Below are positions 45,255 to 53,338 of a stretch of DNA of 64,000 bases, piece by piece (the first letter of the stretch is position 1; the number at the start of each line of letters is the position of its first letter). The notes beneath the pieces are model-generated. The model searched no databases, had not been told where the DNA came from, and saw only the letters and a list, made by a program, of their open reading frames with translations. A program made the translations under genes and the position numbers. The DNA comes from an uncultured cyanobacterium (GTDB lineage Bacteria > Cyanobacteriota > Cyanobacteriia > PCC-6307 > Cyanobiaceae), in the NCBI GenBank assembly GCA_903871775.1, contig CAIQIA010000026.1:124001-188000 (forward strand), in the 5' to 3' direction.

Positions 45255-46343
45255 ATGGGAACCTCCGTGCTGCACCGTTCTCCTGTCACGCGGCGTTCGC
45301 TCGACCGCGAGGCCGGCTGGGCCCAGCCGATGCTGCTGCTGCTGCGGCTGCTGATCCTTGGCATCGGTCTGGGGCTGATCACCGGCACCGCCCTGCGGCT
45401 GCTGGCCCCGCGGCTGAGCCCGGGAGCCGCACCGCTGCTCGGCCTGCGGCTCGCCACCCCCTCCCTGCGGCCGAGCCAGGGCCTGGGCCGGTTCGAACCC
45501 CGGCAGGAGGACCGTGACCTGTCGGCGCGGCTGGCCCGCATCGCCGCCACCCAGAAGGATCTGACCGTGGGGGCCTTCGTGCTCGTGCTCGACGACGGCC
45601 GTTACGCCGAACTCCAGCCCGACAGACCCCTGCCGGCCGCCAGCTCAATCAAGACCCCGATCCTGCTGGCGGCCCTGGAAGCCGTGGATCAGGGTCGCGC
45701 CCGCCCCGACGAGAGACTGCCGCTCACCAAGACGGTGATCGGCGGGGGCTCGGGCTGGATGGGGGCCCAGCCCATGGGCAGCCGCTTCGCCTTTGACGAG
45801 GTGGCCACCGAAATGATCCGCGTCAGCGACAACACGGCCACCAACCTGCTGATCGCACGCCTCGGCGGCCGGGAGGCCCTCAACCGGCGGTTCCAGCAGC
45901 TCGGGCTCACGGGCACCGTCATCCGCAACTGGCTGCCTGACCTCGAGGGCACCAACACCACCACGCCCCGCGACCAGGCCCGCACCATCGCCCTGGTGGA
46001 GACCGGCAAGGAGCTCTCCCCCCGGGGCCGGGACCGTTTCCGCTCGATCCTGGGCACCTCAGGCACCGACACGCTCATCCCCAGCGGCTGGCTGCGGGGG
46101 GCCGGCGGCGCCGCCGCCGCCGCCGGGAACGACGTCAACGACGGTCTGCTCAGCCGGGGGGTGCGGGTGCTGAACAAGACCGGCGACATCGGCACCGCCT
46201 ACGTCGATTCGGCCCTGATCGAACTGCCCGACGGACGCCGGGCCGTGGCCTCATTCATGGTCAAGGGTCCCTTCAACGATCCCCGCTCCACCGACATGAT
46301 CCGGGCCCTGGCCGCCGCGGCCTCCCAGAGCCTGACCCGCTGA
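45255..46343 (+). CDS. Class A beta-lactamase-like serine hydrolase
   Basis: 362 aa. An N-terminal membrane helix (about 26-48) places the domain outside the cytoplasm. SxxK is Ser130-Lys133 (AASSIKTP), SDN is 191-193 and KTG is 308-310, so all three active-site motifs of class A enzymes are intact. The omega loop (LEGTNTTTPRD) fits less well. Such proteins are common in cyanobacteria as beta-lactamases or peptidoglycan-active DD-peptidases. An Ala/Gly-rich insertion (GGAAAAAG) precedes KTG. Confidence 0.88.
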   Translation: MGTSVLHRSPVTRRSLDREAGWAQPMLLLLRLLILGIGLGLITGTALRLLAPRLSPGAAPLLGLRLATPSLRPSQGLGRFEPRQEDRDLSARLARIAATQKDLTVGAFVLVLDDGRYAELQPDRPLPAASSIKTPILLAALEAVDQGRARPDERLPLTKTVIGGGSGWMGAQPMGSRFAFDEVATEMIRVSDNTATNLLIARLGGREALNRRFQQLGLTGTVIRNWLPDLEGTNTTTPRDQARTIALVETGKELSPRGRDRFRSILGTSGTDTLIPSGWLRGAGGAAAAAGNDVNDGLLSRGVRVLNKTGDIGTAYVDSALIELPDGRRAVASFMVKGPFNDPRSTDMIRALAAAASQSLTR

Positions 46344-46350
46344 ACCCACC

Positions 46351-47709
46351 ATGCAACGCCGTCTGCTGCTGATCAGCCTCGCCGCCGCCGCCGCCGCCCT
46401 GCCGGGGCGGCTGCAGGCCCAGGGCACCGCCGCCACCGCCGCCAGCGAGCTGCTGCGGCCCCAGGAGGTGCGGGCCCTGCCGGGGGGGCTCGATCGGGTG
46501 CCCATGGTCAACGACAACAACCCCGAGGTGGTGAAGGGCCCCGGGATCCTGCTGTCCACCTTCGAGGAACGGGGACGGGGCGTGCCCGCCGCCCACCTCG
46601 ATGTTCCCCTGGAGGGCGCCTTCGAACTCTTCAGCCATCACATCTTCGCGGGCCAGGGCCGCGAACCCTCCAGCACCCTCTGGCTGGGGGTGATGGTCGG
46701 CAACCGCAGCGACCGGCCGGTGCGGCTGCGGGTACCCTCCGGCGCCAGCTGGCTGTCGCAGCCCGACGCCCCCTTCCTGCCCCTGCCCGGACAGCTCGAA
46801 CACGACGGCACGAGCGTCTATGCCGGCCCGGGGGGCCGGGTGGCCGGTGATCTGCTGGCGGGCGCGCCCAGGCCGGCGGGACTGCCGGCGGAGCTGACCC
46901 TGGCGCCACGGGCGACCGATGTGCTGCTGGCCCTGCCGGTGCCCGTGCGGGGCCTGGATCCGCTCCTCAACGGCCGCACCCTGCAGCTGCGGCTTGACAG
47001 CGATGGTCCGGTGTCCCTGGCGACCCTGGCCCTGATCAGCGGCGAGACCGCGCCGCCCCGGGACGCCTGGCTCAGCCTGCTGGAGGGTGACCTGAGCGAG
47101 AAGGAACACCCACCCACCCCCCGGGGGGCGCCGGGACGGATCGTGTACTCACGGGTCAGTGGCGTGCAGACCGGCAGCCGCTGGACCGCCGTGCTGAGTG
47201 ACCCGGGCCGGCAGGAGCTGGTGATCGGCGACCGGCCGGTGTCGTGGCCCCTCGCCAGCCTCGTGGGCGGCACCCTGGGCACCGGCCAGGTGCAGTCAGC
47301 CCCGCTGAAGGCCTTCTACCCCGGCACCGCCTGGGAGGCCCATGGCAACTACGGCGTGCTCTACGACCTGGAGCTGCCGCTGCACAACCCCTCGGCCCAG
47401 CCCCAGACCCTCAGCCTGGGGCTCGAGATGCCCCTGAAAAGTGACCGGAACGACGGGGGGCTGAGGTTCCGTCAGCCCCCCGGAACGGCGGTGTTCTTCC
47501 GCGGCAGCGTCGAGCTGCGGGGGCTGCCGGGGGGCAGTCGGCGATTCCTGCATCTGGTGCGCCGCCAGGGGGAGGCGGGGGAGGCCCTCGCCACCATCAC
47601 CCTGGCCCCCGGCGAACGGCGACGCCTGCGGGTGCGGCTGATCATTCCCGCCGACATCACCCCGGTGCCGGTGCTCACGGTGGCGCCTGTGAAACAATCC
47701 GGTTCCTGA
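46351..47709 (+). CDS. DUF3370 exported protein
   Basis: 452 aa with a signal peptide (residues 1-24, ending LQAQG). The body is beta-rich, starting with LLRPQEVRALPGGLDRVPMVNDNNPEVVKGPG, which I recognise from DUF3370 proteins of cyanobacteria. GNYGVLYDLELPLHNPS lies near the middle of the C-terminal half. Probably periplasmic or outer-surface; function unknown. Only 7 nt after the beta-lactamase-like gene, so possibly co-transcribed. Confidence 0.85.
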   Translation: MQRRLLLISLAAAAAALPGRLQAQGTAATAASELLRPQEVRALPGGLDRVPMVNDNNPEVVKGPGILLSTFEERGRGVPAAHLDVPLEGAFELFSHHIFAGQGREPSSTLWLGVMVGNRSDRPVRLRVPSGASWLSQPDAPFLPLPGQLEHDGTSVYAGPGGRVAGDLLAGAPRPAGLPAELTLAPRATDVLLALPVPVRGLDPLLNGRTLQLRLDSDGPVSLATLALISGETAPPRDAWLSLLEGDLSEKEHPPTPRGAPGRIVYSRVSGVQTGSRWTAVLSDPGRQELVIGDRPVSWPLASLVGGTLGTGQVQSAPLKAFYPGTAWEAHGNYGVLYDLELPLHNPSAQPQTLSLGLEMPLKSDRNDGGLRFRQPPGTAVFFRGSVELRGLPGGSRRFLHLVRRQGEAGEALATITLAPGERRRLRVRLIIPADITPVPVLTVAPVKQSGS

Positions 47710-47721
47710 CGCCCCTCCTCC

Positions 47722-48807
47722 GTGACTCAGGCCGCCAAGCGCAGGGTCTACCCCTTCACCGCCATCGTGGGTCAGGCGGAAATGAAGCTGGCCCTGCTGC
47801 TCAACGTCATCGATCCGCGCATCGGCGGCGTGATGATCATGGGCGACCGGGGCACCGGCAAGAGCACCACGATCAGGGCCCTGGCCGATCTGCTGCCGGA
47901 GATCCCCGTGGTCGCCGGCGATCCCTACAACAGCTCCCCCTCCGACCCTGACCTGCAGGGCAACGAGGTGCGCGAGCGGCTGGACCGGGGCGAATCCCTG
48001 CCCGAGGCCCAGGTCCAGGTGCCGATGGTCGACCTGCCCCTCGGGGCGACCGAAGATCGGCTGTGCGGCACGATCGACATCGAACGGGCCCTGAGCGAAG
48101 GGGTGCGGGCCTTCGAACCCGGCCTGCTGGCCCGGGCCAACCGCGGGTTGCTTTACGTCGATGAAGTCAACCTGCTCGACGACCATCTGGTCGACGTGCT
48201 GCTCGATGCCGCGGCCTCGGGCTGGAACACGGTCGAGCGGGAGGGGGTGTCGGTGCGCCACCCCGCTCGCTTCGTGCTGATCGGTTCGGGCAACCCCGAG
48301 GAGGGGGAACTGCGGCCCCAGCTGCTCGACCGCTTCGGCATGAGCGTCGAGGTGCGCACCGTCCGGGATCCGGAGCAGCGGGTGCAGGTGGTCGACCTGC
48401 GCAGCCGCTTCGATGCCGATCCCGACGGCTTCCTGGCGGAGCTGACGGCCGGGCAGCAGGAGCTTCAGCAGAAGGTCGTTGCCGCCCAGCAGCGGCTGGC
48501 GACCGTGGAACTCGACCAGGACCTGCGGCTGAAGATCGCCGAACTCTGCGGCACCCTCGAGGTCGACGGCCTGCGGGGTGACATCGTCACCAACCGGGCG
48601 GCCCGGGCCCTGGCGGCCTACGAAGGACGGCCGGAGGTGGGTGAAGACGACGTGGCCCGGGTGGCCGCCTGCTGCCTGCGGCACCGGCTCCGCAAGGACC
48701 CCCTGGAGGCGGTGGACTCGGGCGAGCGGGTGATCAAGGCGTTCTGCCAGGTCTTCGGTGGCAATCCGGCCGACCGTGAGGCCTTCCAGCTCGCGGTGGC
48801 GGCATGA
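47722..48807 (+). CDS. chlI: Magnesium chelatase ATPase subunit I
   Basis: 361 aa, GTG start. AAA+ motor that with ChlD and ChlH inserts Mg2+ into protoporphyrin IX, the first step unique to chlorophyll. Starts [17 protein letters not shown]. Walker [10 protein letters not shown] and Walker [11 protein letters not shown] are present, with sensor [19 protein letters not shown]. Length and motifs are standard. It overlaps the next reductase gene by 4 nt, suggesting a pigment-related operon. Confidence 0.97.
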   Translation: MTQAAKRRVYPFTAIVGQAEMKLALLLNVIDPRIGGVMIMGDRGTGKSTTIRALADLLPEIPVVAGDPYNSSPSDPDLQGNEVRERLDRGESLPEAQVQVPMVDLPLGATEDRLCGTIDIERALSEGVRAFEPGLLARANRGLLYVDEVNLLDDHLVDVLLDAAASGWNTVEREGVSVRHPARFVLIGSGNPEEGELRPQLLDRFGMSVEVRTVRDPEQRVQVVDLRSRFDADPDGFLAELTAGQQELQQKVVAAQQRLATVELDQDLRLKIAELCGTLEVDGLRGDIVTNRAARALAAYEGRPEVGEDDVARVAACCLRHRLRKDPLEAVDSGERVIKAFCQVFGGNPADREAFQLAVAA

Positions 48808-49769
48808 CCGTCGCCCCTCCCGGGCGGCGGATTCTGCTGACCGGCGCCAGCTCGGGCATCGGCCGGGCGGCGGCCCTGATGCTGCGGGGGGCGGGCCATC
48901 GGCTGCTTCTGCCCTGCCGCGATCGCGCCACGGCAGCGGCCCTGGCGCAGCAGCTGGGCCTGGATCCGAACCAGACGCCGGTGGCCGACCTGGCCGACCT
49001 GGCGGCGGTGCATCAGCTGGCCGCGGCGTTGCTGGAGCAGAACGAACCGATCGACAGCCTGGTGCTCAACGCCGGGCTCCAGTACGCCGGCGCCAGGGAA
49101 CCCCGTTGGTCGGCGCAGGGATATGAACTCACCGTCGCCGTCAACCATCTGGGCCACCAGCGGCTGCTGCAGAGGCTGCTGCCCCTGCTGGAGCTGAGTG
49201 CCTCACCGCGGGTGGTGATCACCGCCTCCGAAGTGCACGACCCCACGAGCCCCGGGGGCCGGGTGGGGCCGCCCGCCGGGCTGGGGGATCTGGCAGGTCT
49301 TGCCGCTGGCCCAGGCCAGCCGATGCTCGATGGACGCTCACCCTTTGATGCCGACAAGGCGTACAAGGACAGCAAGCTGGCCACGGTGCTGCTGGCGACC
49401 GAGCTGAGCCGTCGGCTGCAGGACCGTGGCAGGGACTGGCCGGTGCTGGCCTGGAGCCCAGGGCTGGTCATCCCCCGCGGGACGGAGGGCTTCTTTCGCC
49501 ACAGCCGCCGCCACAACGAAGCTGGACAACGCCTCTTTGCCCTGCTGGCCCGGGATCTGTTGCGGCTGACCGCCAGCCCCGCGCAGGCGGGTGCCCTGCT
49601 GGCCGCCCTGGCGACGGACCCTGACCACGGCAACCCTGGCTTCGCCTACTGGCAGAACCGGTTGGTGAGACCAGGTCTGCTGCGGCTCGAACAGACCATG
49701 CCCAGCGCCGAGGCCCGGGACCCTGACCTGGCCAGGCGGTTGTGGGAGCTGGCGGAGGCGATCCCCTGA
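48804..49769 (+). CDS. Short-chain dehydrogenase related to light-dependent protochlorophyllide reductase
   Basis: 321 aa. NADP-binding [15 protein letters not shown], structural LNAGLQY, catalytic Tyr-Lys in [19 protein letters not shown], and a C-terminal part ([20 protein letters not shown], then [17 protein letters not shown]) that follows the POR pattern. POR uses light to reduce protochlorophyllide. This sequence is too divergent to be called POR with confidence; a POR-like reductase is safer. The start overlaps the chlI stop by 4 nt, which supports a chlorophyll link. Confidence 0.8.
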   Translation: MTVAPPGRRILLTGASSGIGRAAALMLRGAGHRLLLPCRDRATAAALAQQLGLDPNQTPVADLADLAAVHQLAAALLEQNEPIDSLVLNAGLQYAGAREPRWSAQGYELTVAVNHLGHQRLLQRLLPLLELSASPRVVITASEVHDPTSPGGRVGPPAGLGDLAGLAAGPGQPMLDGRSPFDADKAYKDSKLATVLLATELSRRLQDRGRDWPVLAWSPGLVIPRGTEGFFRHSRRHNEAGQRLFALLARDLLRLTASPAQAGALLAALATDPDHGNPGFAYWQNRLVRPGLLRLEQTMPSAEARDPDLARRLWELAEAIP

Positions 49770-50161
49770 TCCGCTGACCAACCGCCCGATCGGGGACCGG
49801 TTGGGGGGGGAAGCGCAAGGGGATCCCTGAGCAACATCGGGCACGGGCCATGGTTGTTGCGGGGTCGCACCGGCGGAGGTGGGGGTGGGTGTTGGGGTTA
49901 GGGCCCCGTTCGATCCTGATCAGCCGGTCGGGGGCCCACCAGGCGGGCAAACGCGTCAACGCCGAAGGCGGCCCGATCGGCCATGGGGGCACACCCACCC
50001 CTGAAGGCCTCCCTGACGCGGAGACCGACGCTGCCGCTCGTCGTCAACATTCGCGCCAGCTACCACCTGAAGATTGAAGCGATCGTCTAACCGAACGATG
50101 CCTTCAGCCGGGATGGGCTGGCTAAGCGTATTGCTCTGGTGAGACCCAGGTCTGATGCTGA
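49770..50161. other. 392-bp intergenic region between convergent genes; one hairpin, no gene recognised
   Basis: A 7-bp stem CCAACCG/CGGTTGG (49778-49784 and 49798-49804) with a 13-nt loop lies 8 nt after the POR-like gene and could end its transcript, though a G run rather than a T run follows. The rest (49860-50160) shows no start with good coding character, no tRNA and no repeat I can see. It may hold decayed sequence. Confidence 0.5.
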
Positions 50162-51388
50162 TCAGCTGAACCAGCAGATCACACCGCTCACCAGCCCGGC
50201 CAGCAGCACAGCCGCCGGCCAGGAATCATCAGACAGATCGAGCCTCTGCAACACCTGGCGGCGGAGGATCTCATCCTCAATCTCCAGCGCCCGGTAATAG
50301 CGCCGGCAGCCCCAGAGCATCAGCACAAATGACAGCAGGGTGAGTGAATAGGCGACCACATACAGCTCGTCGATGAAACTGAGGTAGGGCAGAGGAGGCA
50401 GTTGACTGCTGTAGGACTGCTGCAAAAACACAAGGGTGAGCAGCACCGTGACCGGCATGGTGAGCCGCACCTCCCACTGGGCAGGGTCCATTTTGGTGGC
50501 GCCCACCACCATCGCCATCACCACCATCAACGGCACCAGCAGCTTCCAGAACGACGACCATGCCGATGTGCCATAGATGACGTCAAAGGCCAGCTGGCTG
50601 TAGTCGCTGGCCGTTCCTCCGAAGCCAAAGTCGGTGGCGTAGTGATGGCGATACTCGGCCAGGTTCCAACCCTGGTTCATCCAGCCGGTGTTGACACCGA
50701 CAAACTGACCGACGCCACTTCCCTGCAGGTCAGGAACAAGCCGGAACGCCGTGTAATCAAGTTCAATATCATCAGCTTCCAACAACAGTGGAAGGCTCAG
50801 ACGCGTGAAGGGATGGCGGCGAAAATCAGCACGATCAATGTAGAAACTGCCTTTGTAGGCCACGATCTGGTAGTAGCTGCCATCATCCCGTCGGATCGGA
50901 GCATCGGCACCGATCGGCTGGAAGACGGAATCTGCGGTCTGGGGAATGTCGAGAAGATTGACCGGGGTGATCACCTGCCAGAGCCTGAGATCATGCTGCT
51001 GCAGATAGCGCTGCATGCGTTCATCCCAGCGGAACCACACATAACCGGTGCTTGAGAACGACGGCACCTGCAGATCGATCGCCGTGATGTTGGTGGCATA
51101 GACCCCGGTCGCCACCTGCAGCACCTCGGGACCCGGCGGATCACCGCCCGCGGGCCTGCCCTGGCGGAGCAGGTCAGGATCCCGCAGCAGCAGCGAATCC
51201 GGGCGCTCTCCACGGGCCAGGTCCAGCCGATGGGGGGTGGCGGTGAGATGCAGGCTGTCGCGGCTCCTCAGCGGCTCGGTCTGCACCGACAGCACCGCCA
51301 GCAGCATCAACGAACTGGTCAGAAGCACCAGCAGCAGGGCGGCAAGGTTCCAGGGTTTCTGCCGCGGGAACGGTGAACGGCGCAGCAT
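50162..51388 (-). CDS. Second Cys-loop receptor-like membrane protein
   Basis: 408 aa. An N-terminal helix (PWNLAALLLVLLTSSLMLLAVL) precedes a beta-rich extracellular domain with VYATNITAIDLQVPSFSSTGYVWFRW and the Cys-loop-like DFRRHPFTRLSLPLLLE. Four membrane helices start at FWKLLVPLMVVMAMVV and end in AAVLLAGLVSGVICWF. The order matches prokaryotic pentameric channels, but M2 is atypical and the extracellular domain is longer than in the protein at 27-28 kb. Its first 215 nt overlap the frame of the upstream PiT-like gene. Confidence 0.65.
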   Translation of the reverse strand: MLRRSPFPRQKPWNLAALLLVLLTSSLMLLAVLSVQTEPLRSRDSLHLTATPHRLDLARGERPDSLLLRDPDLLRQGRPAGGDPPGPEVLQVATGVYATNITAIDLQVPSFSSTGYVWFRWDERMQRYLQQHDLRLWQVITPVNLLDIPQTADSVFQPIGADAPIRRDDGSYYQIVAYKGSFYIDRADFRRHPFTRLSLPLLLEADDIELDYTAFRLVPDLQGSGVGQFVGVNTGWMNQGWNLAEYRHHYATDFGFGGTASDYSQLAFDVIYGTSAWSSFWKLLVPLMVVMAMVVGATKMDPAQWEVRLTMPVTVLLTLVFLQQSYSSQLPPLPYLSFIDELYVVAYSLTLLSFVLMLWGCRRYYRALEIEDEILRRQVLQRLDLSDDSWPAAVLLAGLVSGVICWFS

Positions 51389-52442
51389 CAGACCCAGGCA
51401 GCATCCCAGGATGGACAGCGGATTGGGTCCCTGCCAAGCGACCCGGCACCAGAGCCAGCGCCAGACTGACCATCAGTCCGACCCCGGCCTTGACCAGATC
51501 CCCGGTCAGGAGGCGCCCGGTGGCCCGCCATGGTGGGGGATGCTGCCGCCAGGCCAGGGCCAGTTCCCGCCCCCCCAGCAGCCCCAGGAAGACCCAGGTG
51601 GTGCTGAGGGGGCGGGGGCTCCAGCGGCCCAGACCGAACAGAAGCAGGCCATAGACCAGGTCGATGACGGTCGCCGAGCGCCGGTCATGGCTGTTCGTCT
51701 TGCCCTCCACGATGGCCTGCACCGGCCCGCCACTGCCGAGCAGCAGCACCGCCACCGCCAGCAGCAGGGCAAGCAGGCTGAGGACCATCGGACCGACCGC
51801 AAGCCGCCGGGGCAGAACCACATAGATGTTCGCCAGGTCCTGGATCAGCCACTGGATCCACAACCAGCCGGTGGCCAGCCACTGCAAGGGTGTCCACCAG
51901 GGGGAGCAGGGGAAGACCGGCACGGTGGTCGGTTCGCTGCTCGAAGAGGTGGTCGAGGAAATGGAGGCGGTCGAAGAGGGCGGCAGCGGTTCAAGCCGAC
52001 CGACCAGCAGCAGATACAGGGGCAGCGCCACAACCAGGGCCACCCCATAACCCACGAGCGAGCGCAGCACCAGATCGCGACCGGCCGCCGGAGCAACGGC
52101 GGCCAAGAGCAGCACGGTGGTGCTGACGGGTGCCCCCCAGGCGGTGAGCGCCAGCACCGCCACCGGCGGCAGAAGATCGGTCCACCCCAGCCGCGGGGGG
52201 GGCGGAATGGAAGCCAACCGCCCCCAGCTGGGATCGCCGTCCCCCCGCCACCACCCCAGCACCAGCACCAGCAGCAGCAACCCTCCGATGAACAGCCCCT
52301 GCAGCCAGCGGGGCGTGCGGTCGCGGTTGCTGCTCAGAAACGGCCCCAGGGTCTGGACGGCGTCGTTGCCGATCACCGCGACCGCCGCCAGGACGAAGGC
52401 GAGGGCAGCCAGCCAGGGGGAGGGCGGCGGCGGAAGGGTCAT
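51174..52442 (-). CDS. PiT-like (inorganic phosphate transporter family related) membrane protein with overlapping tail
   Basis: 422 aa. About ten hydrophobic segments. The N-terminal repeat VAVIGNDAVQTLGPFLSS echoes the GANDVANAFG signature of PiT transporters, and WGAPVSTTVLLLAAVAP echoes their second half. A Ser/Thr/Pro-rich loop (SSTASISSTTSSSS) divides the protein, as the central loop does in PiT proteins. After LALVPGRLAG the sequence becomes unlike a membrane protein and runs 215 nt into the next gene, so the natural C-terminus probably lay near 51400. Substrate could be phosphate or another oxyanion. Confidence 0.65.
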   Translation of the reverse strand: MTLPPPPSPWLAALAFVLAAVAVIGNDAVQTLGPFLSSNRDRTPRWLQGLFIGGLLLLVLVLGWWRGDGDPSWGRLASIPPPPRLGWTDLLPPVAVLALTAWGAPVSTTVLLLAAVAPAAGRDLVLRSLVGYGVALVVALPLYLLLVGRLEPLPPSSTASISSTTSSSSEPTTVPVFPCSPWWTPLQWLATGWLWIQWLIQDLANIYVVLPRRLAVGPMVLSLLALLLAVAVLLLGSGGPVQAIVEGKTNSHDRRSATVIDLVYGLLLFGLGRWSPRPLSTTWVFLGLLGGRELALAWRQHPPPWRATGRLLTGDLVKAGVGLMVSLALALVPGRLAGTQSAVHPGMLPGSDAAPFTVPAAETLEPCRPAAGASDQFVDAAGGAVGADRAAEEPRQPASHRHPPSAGPGPWRAPGFAAAAGS

Positions 52443-52530
52443 GGGCCCACGGCAAGGCCGGGTGATCTCAGCACAACCTGTGATCTTGATCCTGGGGCGC
52501 TAAAGGTTCGTTGTCAGCACTCCGGATCCC

Positions 52531-52788
52531 ATGAGCCAGGCCAACCTGGACCGTTTCCTTGACGAGGCCCGCCGCAGTCTTGCCCTTTCCGAGAAGGTGC
52601 GGGCGGCCCGCAGCCACGATGAACTGGTGCGCCTGGCGGCCGAGCACGGCCATCAGGTGTCGAAACCCAGCCTGGTGCGCCACCATCTGCATCGGCTGGC
52701 CGGCCGATCCGACGAGGAACTCGAGGCGATGTCGTCGAACCTCTTCGATCACGACTTCGGCGATGTCTTCCTGGGCAAACTGATCTGA
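52531..52788 (+). CDS. Nif11-domain small protein
   Basis: 85 aa. MSQANLDRFLDEARRSLALSEKVRAA followed by ELVRLAAEHGHQVS matches the Nif11 domain found in nitrogen-fixation neighbourhoods and as leader peptide of nitrile-hydratase-like and prochlorosin precursors. There is no GG or GA cleavage site with a Cys-rich core behind it; the protein ends DHDFGDVFLGKLI, so it is not an evident lanthipeptide precursor. Stand-alone role unknown. Confidence 0.85.
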   Translation: MSQANLDRFLDEARRSLALSEKVRAARSHDELVRLAAEHGHQVSKPSLVRHHLHRLAGRSDEELEAMSSNLFDHDFGDVFLGKLI

Positions 52789-52798
52789 GGCCGGGCGC

Positions 52799-53335
52799 CT
52801 ACGAGACCACCTCGCTGTTGTACTCGTTGAAGCTCTGGGTGCGGCGGCGGGTCCCGTCACCGGCCGCCGGCAACCCAGTGACCGCCGCCAGGGCCTCCTC
52901 GACGGCCTGTTCATCGATCCGGCCCTGGCCGTCGTAGCGGACGCGCCCTTCGCCATCGATGACCAGCAGCTGCGGCACCACCCCTGACCAGTAATGCGAC
53001 GGGTCGTCGGCCGATGCCGACGGATCGGCCCTGTACGGATCGCTCGCCAGGGCGATCAGTTCCACCGCCCGCCCCCAGCGGCCCTGCAGGTCAGAGAGCA
53101 GAGGGGCAAAGGCCTTGCTGGCCGCGCTGTCATCGAGATAGAAGGCCAGCAGCACCGGCCGTTCTCCCCTGAGGGCCTCGGCCAGGGTCACCCGCGGAGG
53201 CACCAGGGCGCCATTGCCGGCGTAGAGGGCGAAGATGTTCCCGTCGTAGCTGTCGGTGTCGCGGGAGGCCCAGGCCGGCGCGACACCCCCCAGGCCGATC
53301 AGCAACGACAACAGCAGGGCAAGCACGGCGGCCAT
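52799..53335 (-). CDS. Exported thioredoxin-fold protein without CXXC (PSI accumulation factor-like)
   Basis: 178 aa. A signal peptide (1-23, ending APAWA) precedes SYDGNIFALYAGNGALVPP, a segment I know from a cyanobacterial thylakoid protein family annotated as photosystem I accumulation factor. The thioredoxin fold follows: RPVLLAFYLDDSAASKAFAPLL, where the CXXC positions are DSAAS, and VPQLLVIDGEGRVRYDGQG. No redox Cys remains, so a structural or binding role is likely. It starts 3 nt downstream of the DUF3685 stop. Family name is from memory. Confidence 0.75.
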   Translation of the reverse strand: MAAVLALLLSLLIGLGGVAPAWASRDTDSYDGNIFALYAGNGALVPPRVTLAEALRGERPVLLAFYLDDSAASKAFAPLLSDLQGRWGRAVELIALASDPYRADPSASADDPSHYWSGVVPQLLVIDGEGRVRYDGQGRIDEQAVEEALAAVTGLPAAGDGTRRRTQSFNEYNSEVVS

Positions 53336-53338
53336 GGC

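Noticed and set aside
19878-48930. HIP1 palindromes (GCGATCGC) such as near 12736, 19878, 21992, 31057, 44705 and 48920
   Set aside because: About one per 10 kb by eye, only modestly above what the base composition predicts; not a notable feature here.
49850-50077. 75-codon ORF in the convergent intergenic region
   Set aside because: No SD, no recognisable motif, Gly/Arg-rich composition typical of GC-rich non-coding sequence.
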